From positions 52,941 to 86,201 of the forward strand of contig WSYE01000012.1 of NCBI GenBank assembly GCA_009773665.1: a stretch of 33,261 nucleotides of DNA, written 5' to 3'. Made by a program: the position numbers and the translations under genes. Shown here piece after piece: positions 1 to 9,179 of this stretch; position 1 is the stretch's first letter; every line of letters begins with the position of its first letter. The notes beneath the pieces are model-generated. The model was not told the DNA's origin and searched no databases. It was given only the letters and a program-made list of their open reading frames with translations. The stretch is from Desulfovibrionaceae bacterium. GTDB lineage: Bacteria > Desulfobacterota > Desulfovibrionia > Desulfovibrionales > Desulfovibrionaceae.

Positions 1-2
1 CG

Positions 3-491
3 GGCGCGGCCCAGGCCAGGGCCAGCGACGTGAACCCGTCCATGGAACTGACCGTGCGGCAGTTGTACGTGGAACCTGACAGTTTCGCGGACTTCTTCAG
101 TGGAGCTGATATCGCCGTGGACGCGCTGGGGGGCATCGCGTGCCGCCCGGCTGCCGAGCGCGGCGCGGCAGCCGCTGGCGTGCCGCTGGTAACGGCCAGC
201 GTGGCCGGATGGACCGCCATGGCCGCCACTGTGCTGCCCGGTGAGACCGGCCCGGCCAGCCTGTTCTGCCCCGGCGCGCAATCAGATTCTGGCGATGCCC
301 CGTGCGTCCCCTGCGCGGAAGACGTGCTTGGCTGCCTGACCCCGTCGATTTCCGTGGCCGTCGGGCTGGTGCTTGCCGAAACAGTACGACTGGCTCTGGG
401 CCAGACGCCCAGACTCGGCGGACCGCAGGGGCAGATGGCCGTCATCGACCTGGAGCGCATGAGCCTGGACCGGTTCACGCTCTCGCCGTAA
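3..491 (+). CDS. ThiF/MoeB/HesA-family adenylyltransferase, C-terminal part (5' end outside window)
   Basis: The reading frame is open from the window edge, so only the last ~162 residues are visible and the ATP-binding N-terminal Rossmann part is missing. ThiF/MoeB/E1-like enzymes adenylate the C-terminus of a small sulfur-carrier protein. Visible hallmarks are the N-P-x-x-E-L segment after a helix rich in Ala and Arg, then a strand ending in DALGG (family: D-x-x-D/DN), a T-A-S-V-A-G-W segment, and a Cys cluster including CVPC that matches the zinc-binding Cys pairs of the family. The TPSISVAVGLVLAETVRLALG-type helix is the usual helix after the second Cys site (family form: P-x-x-G-x-x-G-x-x-x-A-x-E). 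The first Cys pair seems reduced to a single FCPG Cys, so zinc binding may be altered. Which pathway it serves (thiamine, molybdopterin, other) cannot be told from this fragment. Confidence 0.8.
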   Translation, partial: GAAQARASDVNPSMELTVRQLYVEPDSFADFFSGADIAVDALGGIACRPAAERGAAAAGVPLVTASVAGWTAMAATVLPGETGPASLFCPGAQSDSGDAPCVPCAEDVLGCLTPSISVAVGLVLAETVRLALGQTPRLGGPQGQMAVIDLERMSLDRFTLSP

Positions 492-614
492 GCGCCTGTT
501 TTCTCGCCTGAACGCCTCGCCCGCTCCCGTCGGACCATCCCCGAACGCAACGCCTCCAAAGCCAGTTCAGCATCCCTACAACGCTACAGACCAGCGCCCC
601 TGGCGTTGATAAGC

Positions 615-884
615 CTACGCCCCCTTCATCTCGGCGCGCTTGGCCTTGGCGAAGGTCTGCCAATCCTCGACGCTCAGTTTTCCATCGCCGTTCGTGTCGG
701 CCATCTTGAACATCTCGGGGGTGAACTTGGGGAACTGCTTCTGGATTTCTGCTGTGCTCAGGTATCCGTCAGTGTTGGTGTCCATGCGGTCGAAGAAGCG
801 GTGCTTGCCCTGCGCGTGGGCCACGGCGGCGGTGCAAAAGGCCAGAAGAGCAGCGATGACGGCAACTTTCAAATGGATACGCAT
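615..884 (-). CDS. Secreted EF-hand calcium-binding protein
   Basis: This 89-residue protein has an N-terminal signal peptide (K6 then a hydrophobic core to about residue 22, likely cleavage after AHA at 24), so it probably acts in the periplasm. Two canonical EF-hand loops follow: residues 35-46 (D-T-N-T-D-G-Y-L-S-T-A-E) and 63-74 (D-T-N-G-D-G-K-L-S-V-E-D). The first has the full D1-x-N/D3-x-D5-G6 ... E12 pattern. The second ends in Asp rather than Glu at position 12, which tends to weaken or alter Ca2+ coordination. The start at 884 is preceded by AGGGAG at good spacing. The gene stands alone, between a convergent adenylyltransferase gene and a divergent small gene. It fits the small bacterial EF-hand (calmodulin-like, calcium sensor/buffer) group; the partner is unknown. 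Confidence 0.88.
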   Translation of the reverse strand: MRIHLKVAVIAALLAFCTAAVAHAQGKHRFFDRMDTNTDGYLSTAEIQKQFPKFTPEMFKMADTNGDGKLSVEDWQTFAKAKRAEMKGA

Positions 885-1015
885 TGATGAGACTCCCTGT
901 GTGGTCGCGCCGGTCGGATTGGATTACCGGTGCGCCACAGGAAGTCGGCAGGAGAGGGGGAAGGGTTACATGGTATGGCGCGTGACGTTTTCCAGGACAT
1001 GGCGTATCAGGAGCC

Positions 1016-1222
1016 ATGACACATCAAAAGACTGGCCCCATGGATGATAAAAAGCTTCTTTTGGGCTTTTACCATGAACCGACCCCGGGAATGATAAAAG
1101 AGTACGGGACGTGGCCGATGGACCGCCGGGCGGCATGGCTCTTTGAGGGGCTCAAGATGCGGATGCTGCTGCCTAAGAAGATTCGGGATTTGCAGGATCA
1201 GTTTCGGCGGGGGGAACGGTAG
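1016..1222 (+). CDS. Hypothetical protein, 68 aa
   Basis: I do not recognise this small protein. It is hydrophilic and basic at the C-terminus (K-K-I-R-D-L-Q-D-Q-F-R-R-G-E-R), has a central W-P-M-D-R-R-A-A-W segment, and has no signal peptide or membrane helix. The start is uncertain. ATG at 1016 follows AGGAG only two bases away, which is too close, while an in-frame ATG at 1040 (giving 60 aa, starting M-D-D-K-K) lacks a clear ribosome site but is a more natural N-terminus. The frame ends just before a strong terminator at 1242, which supports a real short transcript. Coding status is probable rather than certain. Confidence 0.55.
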   Translation: MTHQKTGPMDDKKLLLGFYHEPTPGMIKEYGTWPMDRRAAWLFEGLKMRMLLPKKIRDLQDQFRRGER

Positions 1223-1241
1223 CCCATCACATTGAAACGAC

Positions 1242-1274
1242 AAAGCGCCGGGCGGCATAACCGCCCGGCGCTTT
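1242..1274. terminator. Bidirectional Rho-independent terminator between the 68-aa gene and rpoD
   Basis: A perfect 14-bp stem (1242-1255 with 1261-1274) encloses a 5-base loop CATAA. The stem begins with AAA and ends with TTT, so either strand has a U-rich side. It sits between two convergent genes (68-aa gene ends 1222, rpoD ends 1349) and can serve both. Confidence 0.9.
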
Positions 1275-1280
1275 CTATAT

Positions 1281-1326
1281 GGGATTCCAAAGGGCGCAGC
1301 CCTTTGGCCGCCGGAGGCTTTTCCCC
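1281..1326 (-). repeat. Intergenic hairpin repeat, copy A
   Basis: The element has a GGGATTCC lead, an 8-bp stem CCAAAGGG/CCCTTTGG with a short variable loop, then GGCCGCCGGAGGCTT and a C-run. The same sequence with a different loop occurs at 20971-21016, and a degenerate inverted copy at 16320-16357. Read on the rpoD strand it lies directly downstream of rpoD. It looks like a dispersed REP-like element rather than a simple terminator because the flanks outside the stem are conserved as well. Confidence 0.8.
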
Positions 1327-1348
1327 CTGCGGCTTGACTGTCTTCGAC

Positions 1349-3117
<1,769 letters not shown>

Positions 3118-3121
<4 letters not shown>

Positions 3122-4857
3122 TGATTCCTCCCCACAAGCTCGCTTAACGCCTGGGATAGCCGGGTGACCTCGGCGGTGTCGCCCGCGTCCTGCGCCGTAC
3201 GCATGGCCTCTATGAGTTCGCGCTTGCGTCCATCGGCCCGCTCGCGTGTCGCATGGGCCGTTATGTCTTCCCACCAGCTATTCGCCTCCTCATCGGAGAG
3301 AGGCTCCTTGCTGGCGCATTGTCCCCAGAAGCTCTTCTGACGCTCGTCCAGGTAAGGCAGCACGTCGTACTGGCCGAACTGGGCAAGAAGACGCCAAAAA
3401 GCCCTGGCCCGATCCGTGGCCAGGGTCTCAAAAACCCCAATCCGCTCCAATTCCGGTATGTGAGCCGGGCTGCGGATGGCAAATTCCAGCACCTGCGCGT
3501 CCTTCTTGGCCTCATTGCTCAGAGGCTGGGCCTTGGCGGCCCTGCCGGTCGTGCCCTGCGCGCCAGAGCGGCCACCGGGCCGGGACGCGGCGCGCGTGGC
3601 GTTCAGGTTGCGCAGCTCATGCTCCCCAAGGCCAAGCCCGTGGGCCAGCCGGGTCAGCATGGCGGCCTTGACCCCGTCGGAGTCCAGGCCGTCCAGAAAT
3701 TCAAAGGCCCACTCCACCAGCTCCTTTGGGGAGCGCGTGCGCCTGATGGTGGACAGGCAGAAATCAAGCCCTTCGCGGGCCGCGTCCAGGCAGGCCTGAA
3801 ACGCTGGTGCGCCGCCGGACTTGAGCACGCTGTCCGCGTCCTCGCCTTGCGGCAGCAGCACCACCCGGCACTCCGCGCCCTGCGAAAGGAGCATCTGGGC
3901 GCTTCGCAGTGCGGCTTTCTCCCCGGCGGAGTCGCCGTCGAACACCAGGATGATCTGACGGGTGAAGCCGGTCAGGCGCTTGACCTGATGCGGCGTCAAC
4001 GCCGTGCCCAGAACGCCCACTGCCTCGGTGAAGCCGTGCTGGTGCAGGGCGATCACGTCCAGGTAGCCCTCGGTGATGAGCGCCCGCCCGGCCCGCGCCA
4101 GGTTCGCCCTGGCCTGATGCAGGCCGAAAAGATGGTCGCCCTTCTTGTAGACCACCGAATCGGCGCTGTTCAGATACTTGGGCTCACCCTCGCCCATCAC
4201 GCGCCCGCCAAAGGCCACGACCTTGCCGGACACCTCGTGGATGGGAAACATCAGCCGGTCGCGGAAGCGGTCCCACACGTTGCCGTTGTCACCCTTGACC
4301 ATGAGCCCGGCGGCCACGGCGTCCTGGGATTTGAACCCCTTGCGTTGCAGATGCTGCGCCAGCCCGTGAAAATCGTCCAACGCGTATCCCAGTTGGAAGC
4401 GCTCGGCCATCTCCTGGCTCACGCCCCGGCGCTCCAGGTATTCGCGCGCATGCGCTCCCTGGGGACCACGAAGATTGTCGCGGTAGTGGTCCCTGGCGTG
4501 GGCGTGCATGTCGCTTGCGGCCTGACGCTGCTTGCGCCGCATTTCCTCCTGGGGATCCGGTTTGAATTCGGCCAGGGCGATACCCGCTTCCCGAGCCAAT
4601 TGCTCCAAACCCTCACGGAAGTCCAGGCCGTTGATACGGCAATAAAAGTCGATCACATCGCCGGACGCCTGACACCCGAAACAATAGAAGACGCCCTTGT
4701 CCGGGTTGACGCTAAACGATGCGGTTTTCTCGTTGTGAAACGGACACAATCCCACAAGACGCGACCCGGCGGGCCGAAGCGCGAGGTAGCGCTTGACCAC
4801 ATCGGCAATATTCATCCGGGACTTGAGGGCCTGAATGGCCCTGGGATCGCTCTTCAT
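3118..4857 (-). CDS. dnaG: DNA primase
   Basis: A 579-residue bacterial primase, which makes RNA primers at the replication fork with DnaB helicase. The N-terminal zinc-binding domain shows C38-x2-H41 and C59-x2-C62. The RNA polymerase core follows, with the TOPRIM segments I-T-E-G-Y-L-D-V (acidic Glu) and V-F-D-G-D-x-A-G (the DxD metal site). The C-terminal region is the helicase-binding domain, more divergent and Ala/Gly-rich around its linker. Length is normal for the family. The ATG at 4857 matches the family N-terminus; the ribosome site is weak (GGCGGA). The gene follows mutS2 after 67 bp and overlaps rpoD by four bases, as in the classic macromolecular-synthesis operon but without rpsU directly upstream. 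Confidence 0.97.
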
Positions 4858-4924
4858 GATCCGCCAGTGTTGGGGTTGCGCTCAAGCTAAGTCCGTTTTC
4901 GCCGGGGGCAACCCCCCGGAAGCA

Positions 4925-7297
4925 TTATTTCAGTTCCACCATGGTCATGCCGTCGCCGCCGCGATCCTCGGCGGCCACAGCGAACGACGCCACGGCGGGG
5001 AAGTCCTTGAGGAAGGCGTGCACCTCGCGCCGAAGCGCCCCGGTGCCGCGCCCGTGGACGATCTCCAGGCTGTTCACGCCGCGCAGGATGGCCTTGTCCA
5101 GAAAGCTGGAGAGGTCCGCGACGGCCTCCTCGGCGCGCATGCCGCGAATGTCCAGCACCAGAGTGGGTCCTGACGAGGGCTTGCCCGCTTCGCCTGCTGA
5201 AGCCGTGCCGGACAGCTGCGCCGCAGCCTTGGCCTTCTTGCCGGAAACAGGGGCCGGGAGAGACGCTGCCTGCTGGCCGGAGCCATGAACCGGGGTCACG
5301 TCCTCGAAAGCGGCCCAGAGGCTTACGCCCCCCATGTCCACCTTGAGGGCGCGGCGCTTGTCGTCCTTTTCGCGCACGGTCCCGGACTTGTCCCAGCCCT
5401 TCAGGCGCACCTGATCGCCGGGCTTGGACTCCTCCCATGACCAGAACGGGCCGGAGGCCCCCTGGGTTTCACCCGCGCCGAGTTTTTCCACGGCCTTGCG
5501 GGTTTCGGCCAGTTCCTTCATGGCCTGCTTGCGCCCGATCTTTTCGGTTTCGGCCTGGCGCAGCAGTGTGCGGGCCTGAACGCGCAATTCATCCAGAAGG
5601 ACCTTGCGCTCCTTCTCGAAAGTTTCAGCCAGCTTGCGGCGCTTCTCTTCCAGCTTGAGGCGCTCACGCCCCAGGGCCTGAATCTCCAGTTCGCGCTCCA
5701 GGGCCAGTTCGTTCAGCCGCTCGAAGAGCTTGGCCGAGTCCTCACCGCCAAGCAGCAGGTACTTCTGGGCCTGATCGAGCACGCCTTCGTCCAGGCCGCA
5801 GTCACGCGCCACGTCCAGGGCCACGGACGCGCCCACCTGATCGTAGGCCAGCACGTACAACGGCTTCTTGCTGCGAGGGTCGAAGAGCATGGAGGCCGAA
5901 CGCACGCCCGGTTTGGTCAAGCCGTAAGCCTTGAGCGCCGGGAAGTGCGTGGCCGCAGCCACGAAAGCGCCCTTCTCCAGGAGCTTGTCCACCACTGCCT
6001 GGGCCAGGGCCGCGCCCTGCGAGGGGTCAGTGCCCGCGCCGAACTCGTCCAGCAGCACAAGCGAGTCCGGGCCAAGGTCCGGCCAGGAGCGGCTCAGGTG
6101 GCTGATTTGCGCGGTGAACGTGGAGAGATGGTCTTCCAGGCTCTGCTCATCGCCCATGAACACGGACACGTCCGTCCAGAACGGCAGGCGGCTGCCCTCT
6201 TTCACGGGGATCGGCAGGCCGGACAGCGCCATGACGGCGTTCAGCCCCAGGGTCTTCAGGCACACGGTCTTGCCCGCTGCGTTGGCGCCGCTGATGATGA
6301 GCGCGCGCTGGTCAGGCTTGAGAAGAATATCCACGGGGCGGGCCTTGCCCGGCTCGGACAGGGCCAGCAGGGGGTGGCGCGCGGCGAAGAGCTCCACGGA
6401 GCCCTCGCCGCCGACAGAAGGAACCTGCCCGTCCAGCAGACCGGACAGCGCAGCCTTGGCCAGCAGCACGTCTATGTCCACGGACAGGTTGTACACGCCG
6501 CGAAGCTCATCTTCCTCGGCGCGGCACAGGCCCGTGAGGAACTGAAGGACCTTCAGTTCCTCTTCGCGCTCCTCGCGCTTGAGCTCCTGGAGGCGGTTGT
6601 TGACCTCCACCAGGAACAGCGGCTCCACGTAGCAGGTCTCGCCGGTCTGAGAGTAGTCGTGCAGGATGCCCTGGATGCGCCCCTTGAAGTTGGACTTCAC
6701 GGGCAACACGTAGCGGTCCGAGGAGATGGTCATGTAATCGTCCTGCAGGAACAGGGCGAGCCCTTCCTTGGAGACGAAGTCCTTGACCTGGGTGGTGCAG
6801 CGCTGGTGGATGCGCCGTATCTCCTGGCGCACGGAGAAGAGCTCGGGGCTTGATTCGTCGCGTAGACCGCCGTCCTTGGAGAGGCAACGCTTCAACGCCG
6901 GGTGCAGGCGCTGTGGCCAGACGCAGGAGAGCACCGTGTCGGCCAGGGTGGGCCAGCGCAGGGGTTCGCGGGCGGATTCGAAGTGGTCGCGAAGAATCTT
7001 GGCGGCGTCCAGCACCTCGCGCACGGCCCACAGGCCGTCGGCATCCAGGGTGCGGTGCGCTTGGGAAAGATACTGAAAGACGCCGTCCAGGGCCGGAAAG
7101 GTCTGAACGCGAAGTCCGGTGTCCTCAGCGCAGGCCAGACCCTGGCGCAGCAGCTCCTGGGCTGCGGCCAGTGCGGCGGGGCTCTCCAAAGGGGACAGCG
7201 CAAGGCAGGCCTCGGCTCCGGGTTCGCTCACTGCGAGCCGGGACAGATGGGCCAGGACTTTGGGAAATTCGAGCTGGACGAGGGCACGGGAATGCAT
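4925..7297 (-). CDS. mutS2: MutS2-family ATPase/endonuclease with C-terminal Smr domain
   Basis: A 790-residue MutS2 protein. It has no mismatch-recognition domain I. It contains the core/lever helices, the ABC-type ATPase with Walker A G-A-N-A-A-G-K-T near residue 337 and a Walker B V-L-L-D-E-F-G-A-G-T-D-P, a long charged coiled coil (about residues 515-610), a KOW-like segment, and a C-terminal Smr domain. The Smr nuclease signature L-D-I-R-G-M-R ... H-G-R-G-T-G-A-L is intact. MutS2 acts on branched DNA/recombination intermediates and, in Bacillus, on collided ribosomes; the latter would suit its translation-gene neighbours (inference). No ribosome site is obvious before the ATG at 7297, and the 385-bp gap upstream suggests its own promoter. 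Confidence 0.95.
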   Translation of the reverse strand: MHSRALVQLEFPKVLAHLSRLAVSEPGAEACLALSPLESPAALAAAQELLRQGLACAEDTGLRVQTFPALDGVFQYLSQAHRTLDADGLWAVREVLDAAKILRDHFESAREPLRWPTLADTVLSCVWPQRLHPALKRCLSKDGGLRDESSPELFSVRQEIRRIHQRCTTQVKDFVSKEGLALFLQDDYMTISSDRYVLPVKSNFKGRIQGILHDYSQTGETCYVEPLFLVEVNNRLQELKREEREEELKVLQFLTGLCRAEEDELRGVYNLSVDIDVLLAKAALSGLLDGQVPSVGGEGSVELFAARHPLLALSEPGKARPVDILLKPDQRALIISGANAAGKTVCLKTLGLNAVMALSGLPIPVKEGSRLPFWTDVSVFMGDEQSLEDHLSTFTAQISHLSRSWPDLGPDSLVLLDEFGAGTDPSQGAALAQAVVDKLLEKGAFVAAATHFPALKAYGLTKPGVRSASMLFDPRSKKPLYVLAYDQVGASVALDVARDCGLDEGVLDQAQKYLLLGGEDSAKLFERLNELALERELEIQALGRERLKLEEKRRKLAETFEKERKVLLDELRVQARTLLRQAETEKIGRKQAMKELAETRKAVEKLGAGETQGASGPFWSWEESKPGDQVRLKGWDKSGTVREKDDKRRALKVDMGGVSLWAAFEDVTPVHGSGQQAASLPAPVSGKKAKAAAQLSGTASAGEAGKPSSGPTLVLDIRGMRAEEAVADLSSFLDKAILRGVNSLEIVHGRGTGALRREVHAFLKDFPAVASFAVAAEDRGGDGMTMVELK

Positions 7298-7682
7298 GGG
7301 GATCGCCTACTCTACAGAGTCTGATTGATACGCAGACACTGGGATGGAATGGACCGACACAAAATGCAAAGGGCTTGTCGGCCCGGCAATAACAGCGAAA
7401 CTCATGTGACGGCCCCGCAATGATCATGGCCCCAGCGGTGCGTGCGGCATGCAACGCGTCCTGCCAGGGATTGAATCAACACGCACATCACTACCGAAAA
7501 CACGCTCCGGCCACAGGGGGCGGTGCCGGACATTCATCACAAAACGGGAAAGTGGAGCCGGAACGCCTCCGAAACCCCACTTGCAACGTCGTCTGAGCCA
7601 ACGGCGCAAACCGGAAAAACAACGCCCGGCAAAACCTGGCCGGGAGGCCTGTGCAAACCAGACCAAGCCATATCTGGCCAGA
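7298..7682. other. Gap between yqeY and mutS2
   Basis: This 385-bp stretch has no convincing gene; the open frames here have no family resemblance or ribosome sites. It holds a possible weak terminator for yqeY at 7613-7644 and must contain the mutS2 promoter if mutS2 is transcribed separately, but I could not identify clear -35/-10 boxes. Confidence 0.5.
7613..7644 (-). terminator. Possible Rho-independent terminator after yqeY
   Basis: On the minus strand a 6-bp stem CCCGGC/GCCGGG (7639-7644 with 7625-7630, 8-base loop) is followed by CGTTGTTTTTCC. The stem is short, so read-through into mutS2 is possible. It lies about 40 bases past the yqeY stop. Confidence 0.5.
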
Positions 7683-8129
7683 TCAGGCCGACAGCCGGGC
7701 CTTGACCATTTCGCCGACAGCCTTGCCGTCGATGCGCCCCTTGTGTTTGCCCATGACCGCCTGCATCACCATGCCCATCTGCTTGACGGAAGTCGCGCCC
7801 GTTTCGGCAATGGCTGCGTCCACGGCTGCGGAGGTTTCCTCGGCAGTGAGCTGGGTGGGGAGATAGCCCATGAGTTCAGCCATTTCGGCTTCCTCACGGT
7901 CGGCCATCTCGTTGCGGCCAGCCTGGCGGAACGAGACGATGGACTCCTGGCGCTGCTTGACCTGCCGGGCAATGACCTCAAGCATCTCCTCGTCGGTGAG
8001 GGGACGCAACAGTTCAACCTGGCGGTTCTTGGCAGCCGTCTTGAGCATCCTCAAGACGGCCACCCGAACTTCTTCCTTGGCCTTATAGGCAACCAGAAAG
8101 TCTTTTTCGATTTTTTCTTGGAGATTCAT
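7683..8129 (-). CDS. yqeY: GatB/YqeY domain protein
   Basis: This 148-residue protein matches the YqeY family throughout: L-Q-E-K-I-x-x-D near the N-terminus, V-L-R-M-L-K-T-A-A-K-N, the L-T-D-E-E segment, R-Q-x-K-Q-R-x-E-S-I, and the C-terminal G-K-H-K-G-R-I-D-G-K-x-V. The domain resembles the tRNA-binding tail of the amidotransferase subunit GatB. Free-standing YqeY is thought to help tRNA-related processes, but its role is not settled. The start ATG at 8129 overlaps the rpsU stop by one base (TAATG), a coupled arrangement seen with rpsU in many bacteria. Confidence 0.95.
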   Translation of the reverse strand: MNLQEKIEKDFLVAYKAKEEVRVAVLRMLKTAAKNRQVELLRPLTDEEMLEVIARQVKQRQESIVSFRQAGRNEMADREEAEMAELMGYLPTQLTAEETSAAVDAAIAETGATSVKQMGMVMQAVMGKHKGRIDGKAVGEMVKARLSA

Positions 8130-8329
8130 TACATTTGGTTGATCTTGCGCATCTTCTTGAGCAGACGCTTGCGAGCGGCAGCCTTCTTCTTCTTGCGCAT
8201 GACACTCGGCTTTTCATAGTGCTGACGTTTTTTCAGCTCGGAGAGAACGCCGGCCTTTTCCACCTGCTTCTTGAAACGACGCAGGGAGATGTCGAAGTTA
8301 TCAGATTCTTCAAGGTAAACACCGGGCAA
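8129..8329 (-). CDS. rpsU: 30S ribosomal protein S21
   Basis: A 66-residue S21: P-G-V-Y-L-E-E-S-D-N-F, then R-R-F-K-K-Q-V-E-K-A-G-V-L-S-E-L and R-Q-H-Y-E-K-P-S, followed by a very basic C-terminus typical of the family. I chose the TTG at 8329 because S21 proteins begin with M-P-G-V, and a GAGGGGGT ribosome site lies seven bases upstream. A GTG three codons earlier and an ATG at 8359 would add residues absent from the family and bury the ribosome site in the coding region. TTG is a weak start codon for a ribosomal protein, so low or regulated initiation is plausible. S21 helps initiation near the anti-Shine-Dalgarno end of 16S rRNA. Confidence 0.93.
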   Translation of the reverse strand: MPGVYLEESDNFDISLRRFKKQVEKAGVLSELKKRQHYEKPSVMRKKKKAAARKRLLKKMRKINQM

Positions 8330-8349
8330 AGAGATCACCCCCTCTTTCG

Positions 8350-8369
8350 GTCCAGCCATCAGGCTGGAC
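8350..8369 (-). promoter_or_regulatory. 5'-UTR hairpin immediately upstream of the rpsU ribosome site
   Basis: A perfect 8-bp stem GTCCAGCC/GGCTGGAC with a 4-base loop lies about ten bases before the GAGGGGGT ribosome site of rpsU. Its position suggests a role in translation or mRNA stability; specific autoregulation by S21 is only a possibility. Confidence 0.5.
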
Positions 8370-8400
8370 GCCCGAAAATTGCATAAGCGTAAAGACCGAC

Positions 8401-8429
8401 TTCTTAGCCTGCACGGGGGCAGGCATCAA
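8401..8429 (-). promoter_or_regulatory. Candidate sigma-70 promoter for rpsU-yqeY
   Basis: On the minus strand TTGATG (8424-8429) is separated by 17 bases from TAAGAA (8401-8406), giving a leader of about 65 bases before the TTG start. The -35 matches the consensus at four of six bases. The spacer contains a 5-bp inverted repeat (CCTGC/GCAGG). Confidence 0.4.
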
Positions 8430-8458
8430 GAACTATTTTGCTAAATCCACAAAATAAT

Positions 8459-8484
8459 GCCGCCCGGCCTCTCGACCGGGCGGC
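8459..8484 (-). terminator. Rho-independent terminator downstream of HU
   Basis: A 9-bp GC stem (8476-8484 with 8459-8467) and 8-base loop are followed on the minus strand by ATTATTTTGT. It lies about 175 bases after the HU stop and just before the rpsU promoter region, so it would either end the HU transcript or act as an attenuator for rpsU. Confidence 0.75.
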
Positions 8485-8657
8485 GCAAATCCATCTGCTC
8501 CACCGAGGCAACCACCTCGGGCAATCGAGGAGCCTCCGTACATCCGAGCTGGGACCATGCGGGAAACACACGGCGCCCGGCAGCAGAAAGCACCCGCAAC
8601 GCAGGAACAGCAGAGGAGGACCGGCCGCAAGCGCGGCACGAAACCACCCCTAAAAAA
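8485..8657 (-). other. Long 3' region of HU with hairpins; no gene seen
   Basis: Together with the rpsU leader, the gap from 8330 to 8657 is 328 bp. This upstream part has a further 6-bp hairpin CCGAGG/CCTCGG (8503-8520) before the terminator. No family-like protein, tRNA or recognisable SRP/6S RNA is visible. A small RNA or a long structured 3'-UTR is possible. Confidence 0.35.
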
Positions 8658-8930
8658 CTACTTTACTGCGTCTTTCAGCAGCTTGCCGGGGCGGAACTTC
8701 ACCACCTTGGAGGCGGGGATGTTGATTTCCGCACCAGTGCGGGGGTTGCGGCCAGTGCGGGCCTGGCGCTCTTCCACCATGAAGGTGCCAAAGCCAGTCA
8801 GGGTCAGTTTCCCGTCGGAAACCAGAGTGGCCTCAACAGCCTCCAGGAAGGCGTTCAGGGCGCGTTCGGCGTTGGCCTTGGTGATGCCGGCCTTCTCAGC
8901 GATTTTCACTACCAGATCAGCCTTCGTCAT
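8658..8930 (-). CDS. hup: HU-family DNA-binding protein
   Basis: A 90-residue histone-like protein: M-T-K-A-D-L-V start, dimerisation helices, T-L-T-G-F-G-T-F-x-V beta segment, then the DNA-clasping arm with R-x-A-R-T-G-R-N-P-R-T-G and the I-P-A-S-x-V-V-K-F-R-P-G-K-x-L-K end. The conserved Pro of R-N-P is the residue that kinks DNA. Length and motifs are typical of HU rather than IHF, although the two cannot be fully separated from one sequence. The ATG at 8930 follows GAGGAGGAGAGG. HU compacts and bends chromosomal DNA. Confidence 0.95.
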   Translation of the reverse strand: MTKADLVVKIAEKAGITKANAERALNAFLEAVEATLVSDGKLTLTGFGTFMVEERQARTGRNPRTGAEINIPASKVVKFRPGKLLKDAVK

Positions 8931-8956
8931 CGGTCCTCTCCTCCTCGGTTCTGTTG

Positions 8957-8977
8957 CGATACGACTTCAGCGTATCG
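8957..8977 (-). promoter_or_regulatory. Inverted repeat in the HU leader
   Basis: A 7-bp perfect inverted repeat (CGATACG/CGTATCG, 7-base spacer) lies about 25 bases upstream of the HU start. A second hairpin, CGGACC/GGTCCG, lies at 9027-9045. Either may be an operator or an RNA hairpin in the HU 5' leader. No clear -35/-10 pair was found in this 249-bp gap. Confidence 0.4.
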
Positions 8978-9179
8978 AGGCTTGCGCGTTCGGTTGGTTC
9001 TTCAAGCCCTCGAAAGCCAGTAAGGGCGGACCTTTTCGGGGTCCGACCGCTCGGCGGAAGACGGGTCAGGCTTAAAGCAATCAAAGATCAATGTCCAGCG
9101 GGAAAGCCCTGTTTTTGCTTAATCTACGGGTTTCCCCCCATTTTGCCCTGCCGAAAGGCGTATTTCACCCCATATCCCG

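Noticed and set aside
3253..4890. 545-codon plus-strand frame opposite dnaG
   Set aside because: Antisense shadow of dnaG in a GC-rich genome; the dnaG motifs on the minus strand are unambiguous.
8485..8657. tRNA, SRP RNA or 6S RNA in the HU-rpsU gap
   Set aside because: No T-loop GTTCRA motif and no GGAAGGAAGCAGCC-like SRP core; the hairpins do not fit these families.
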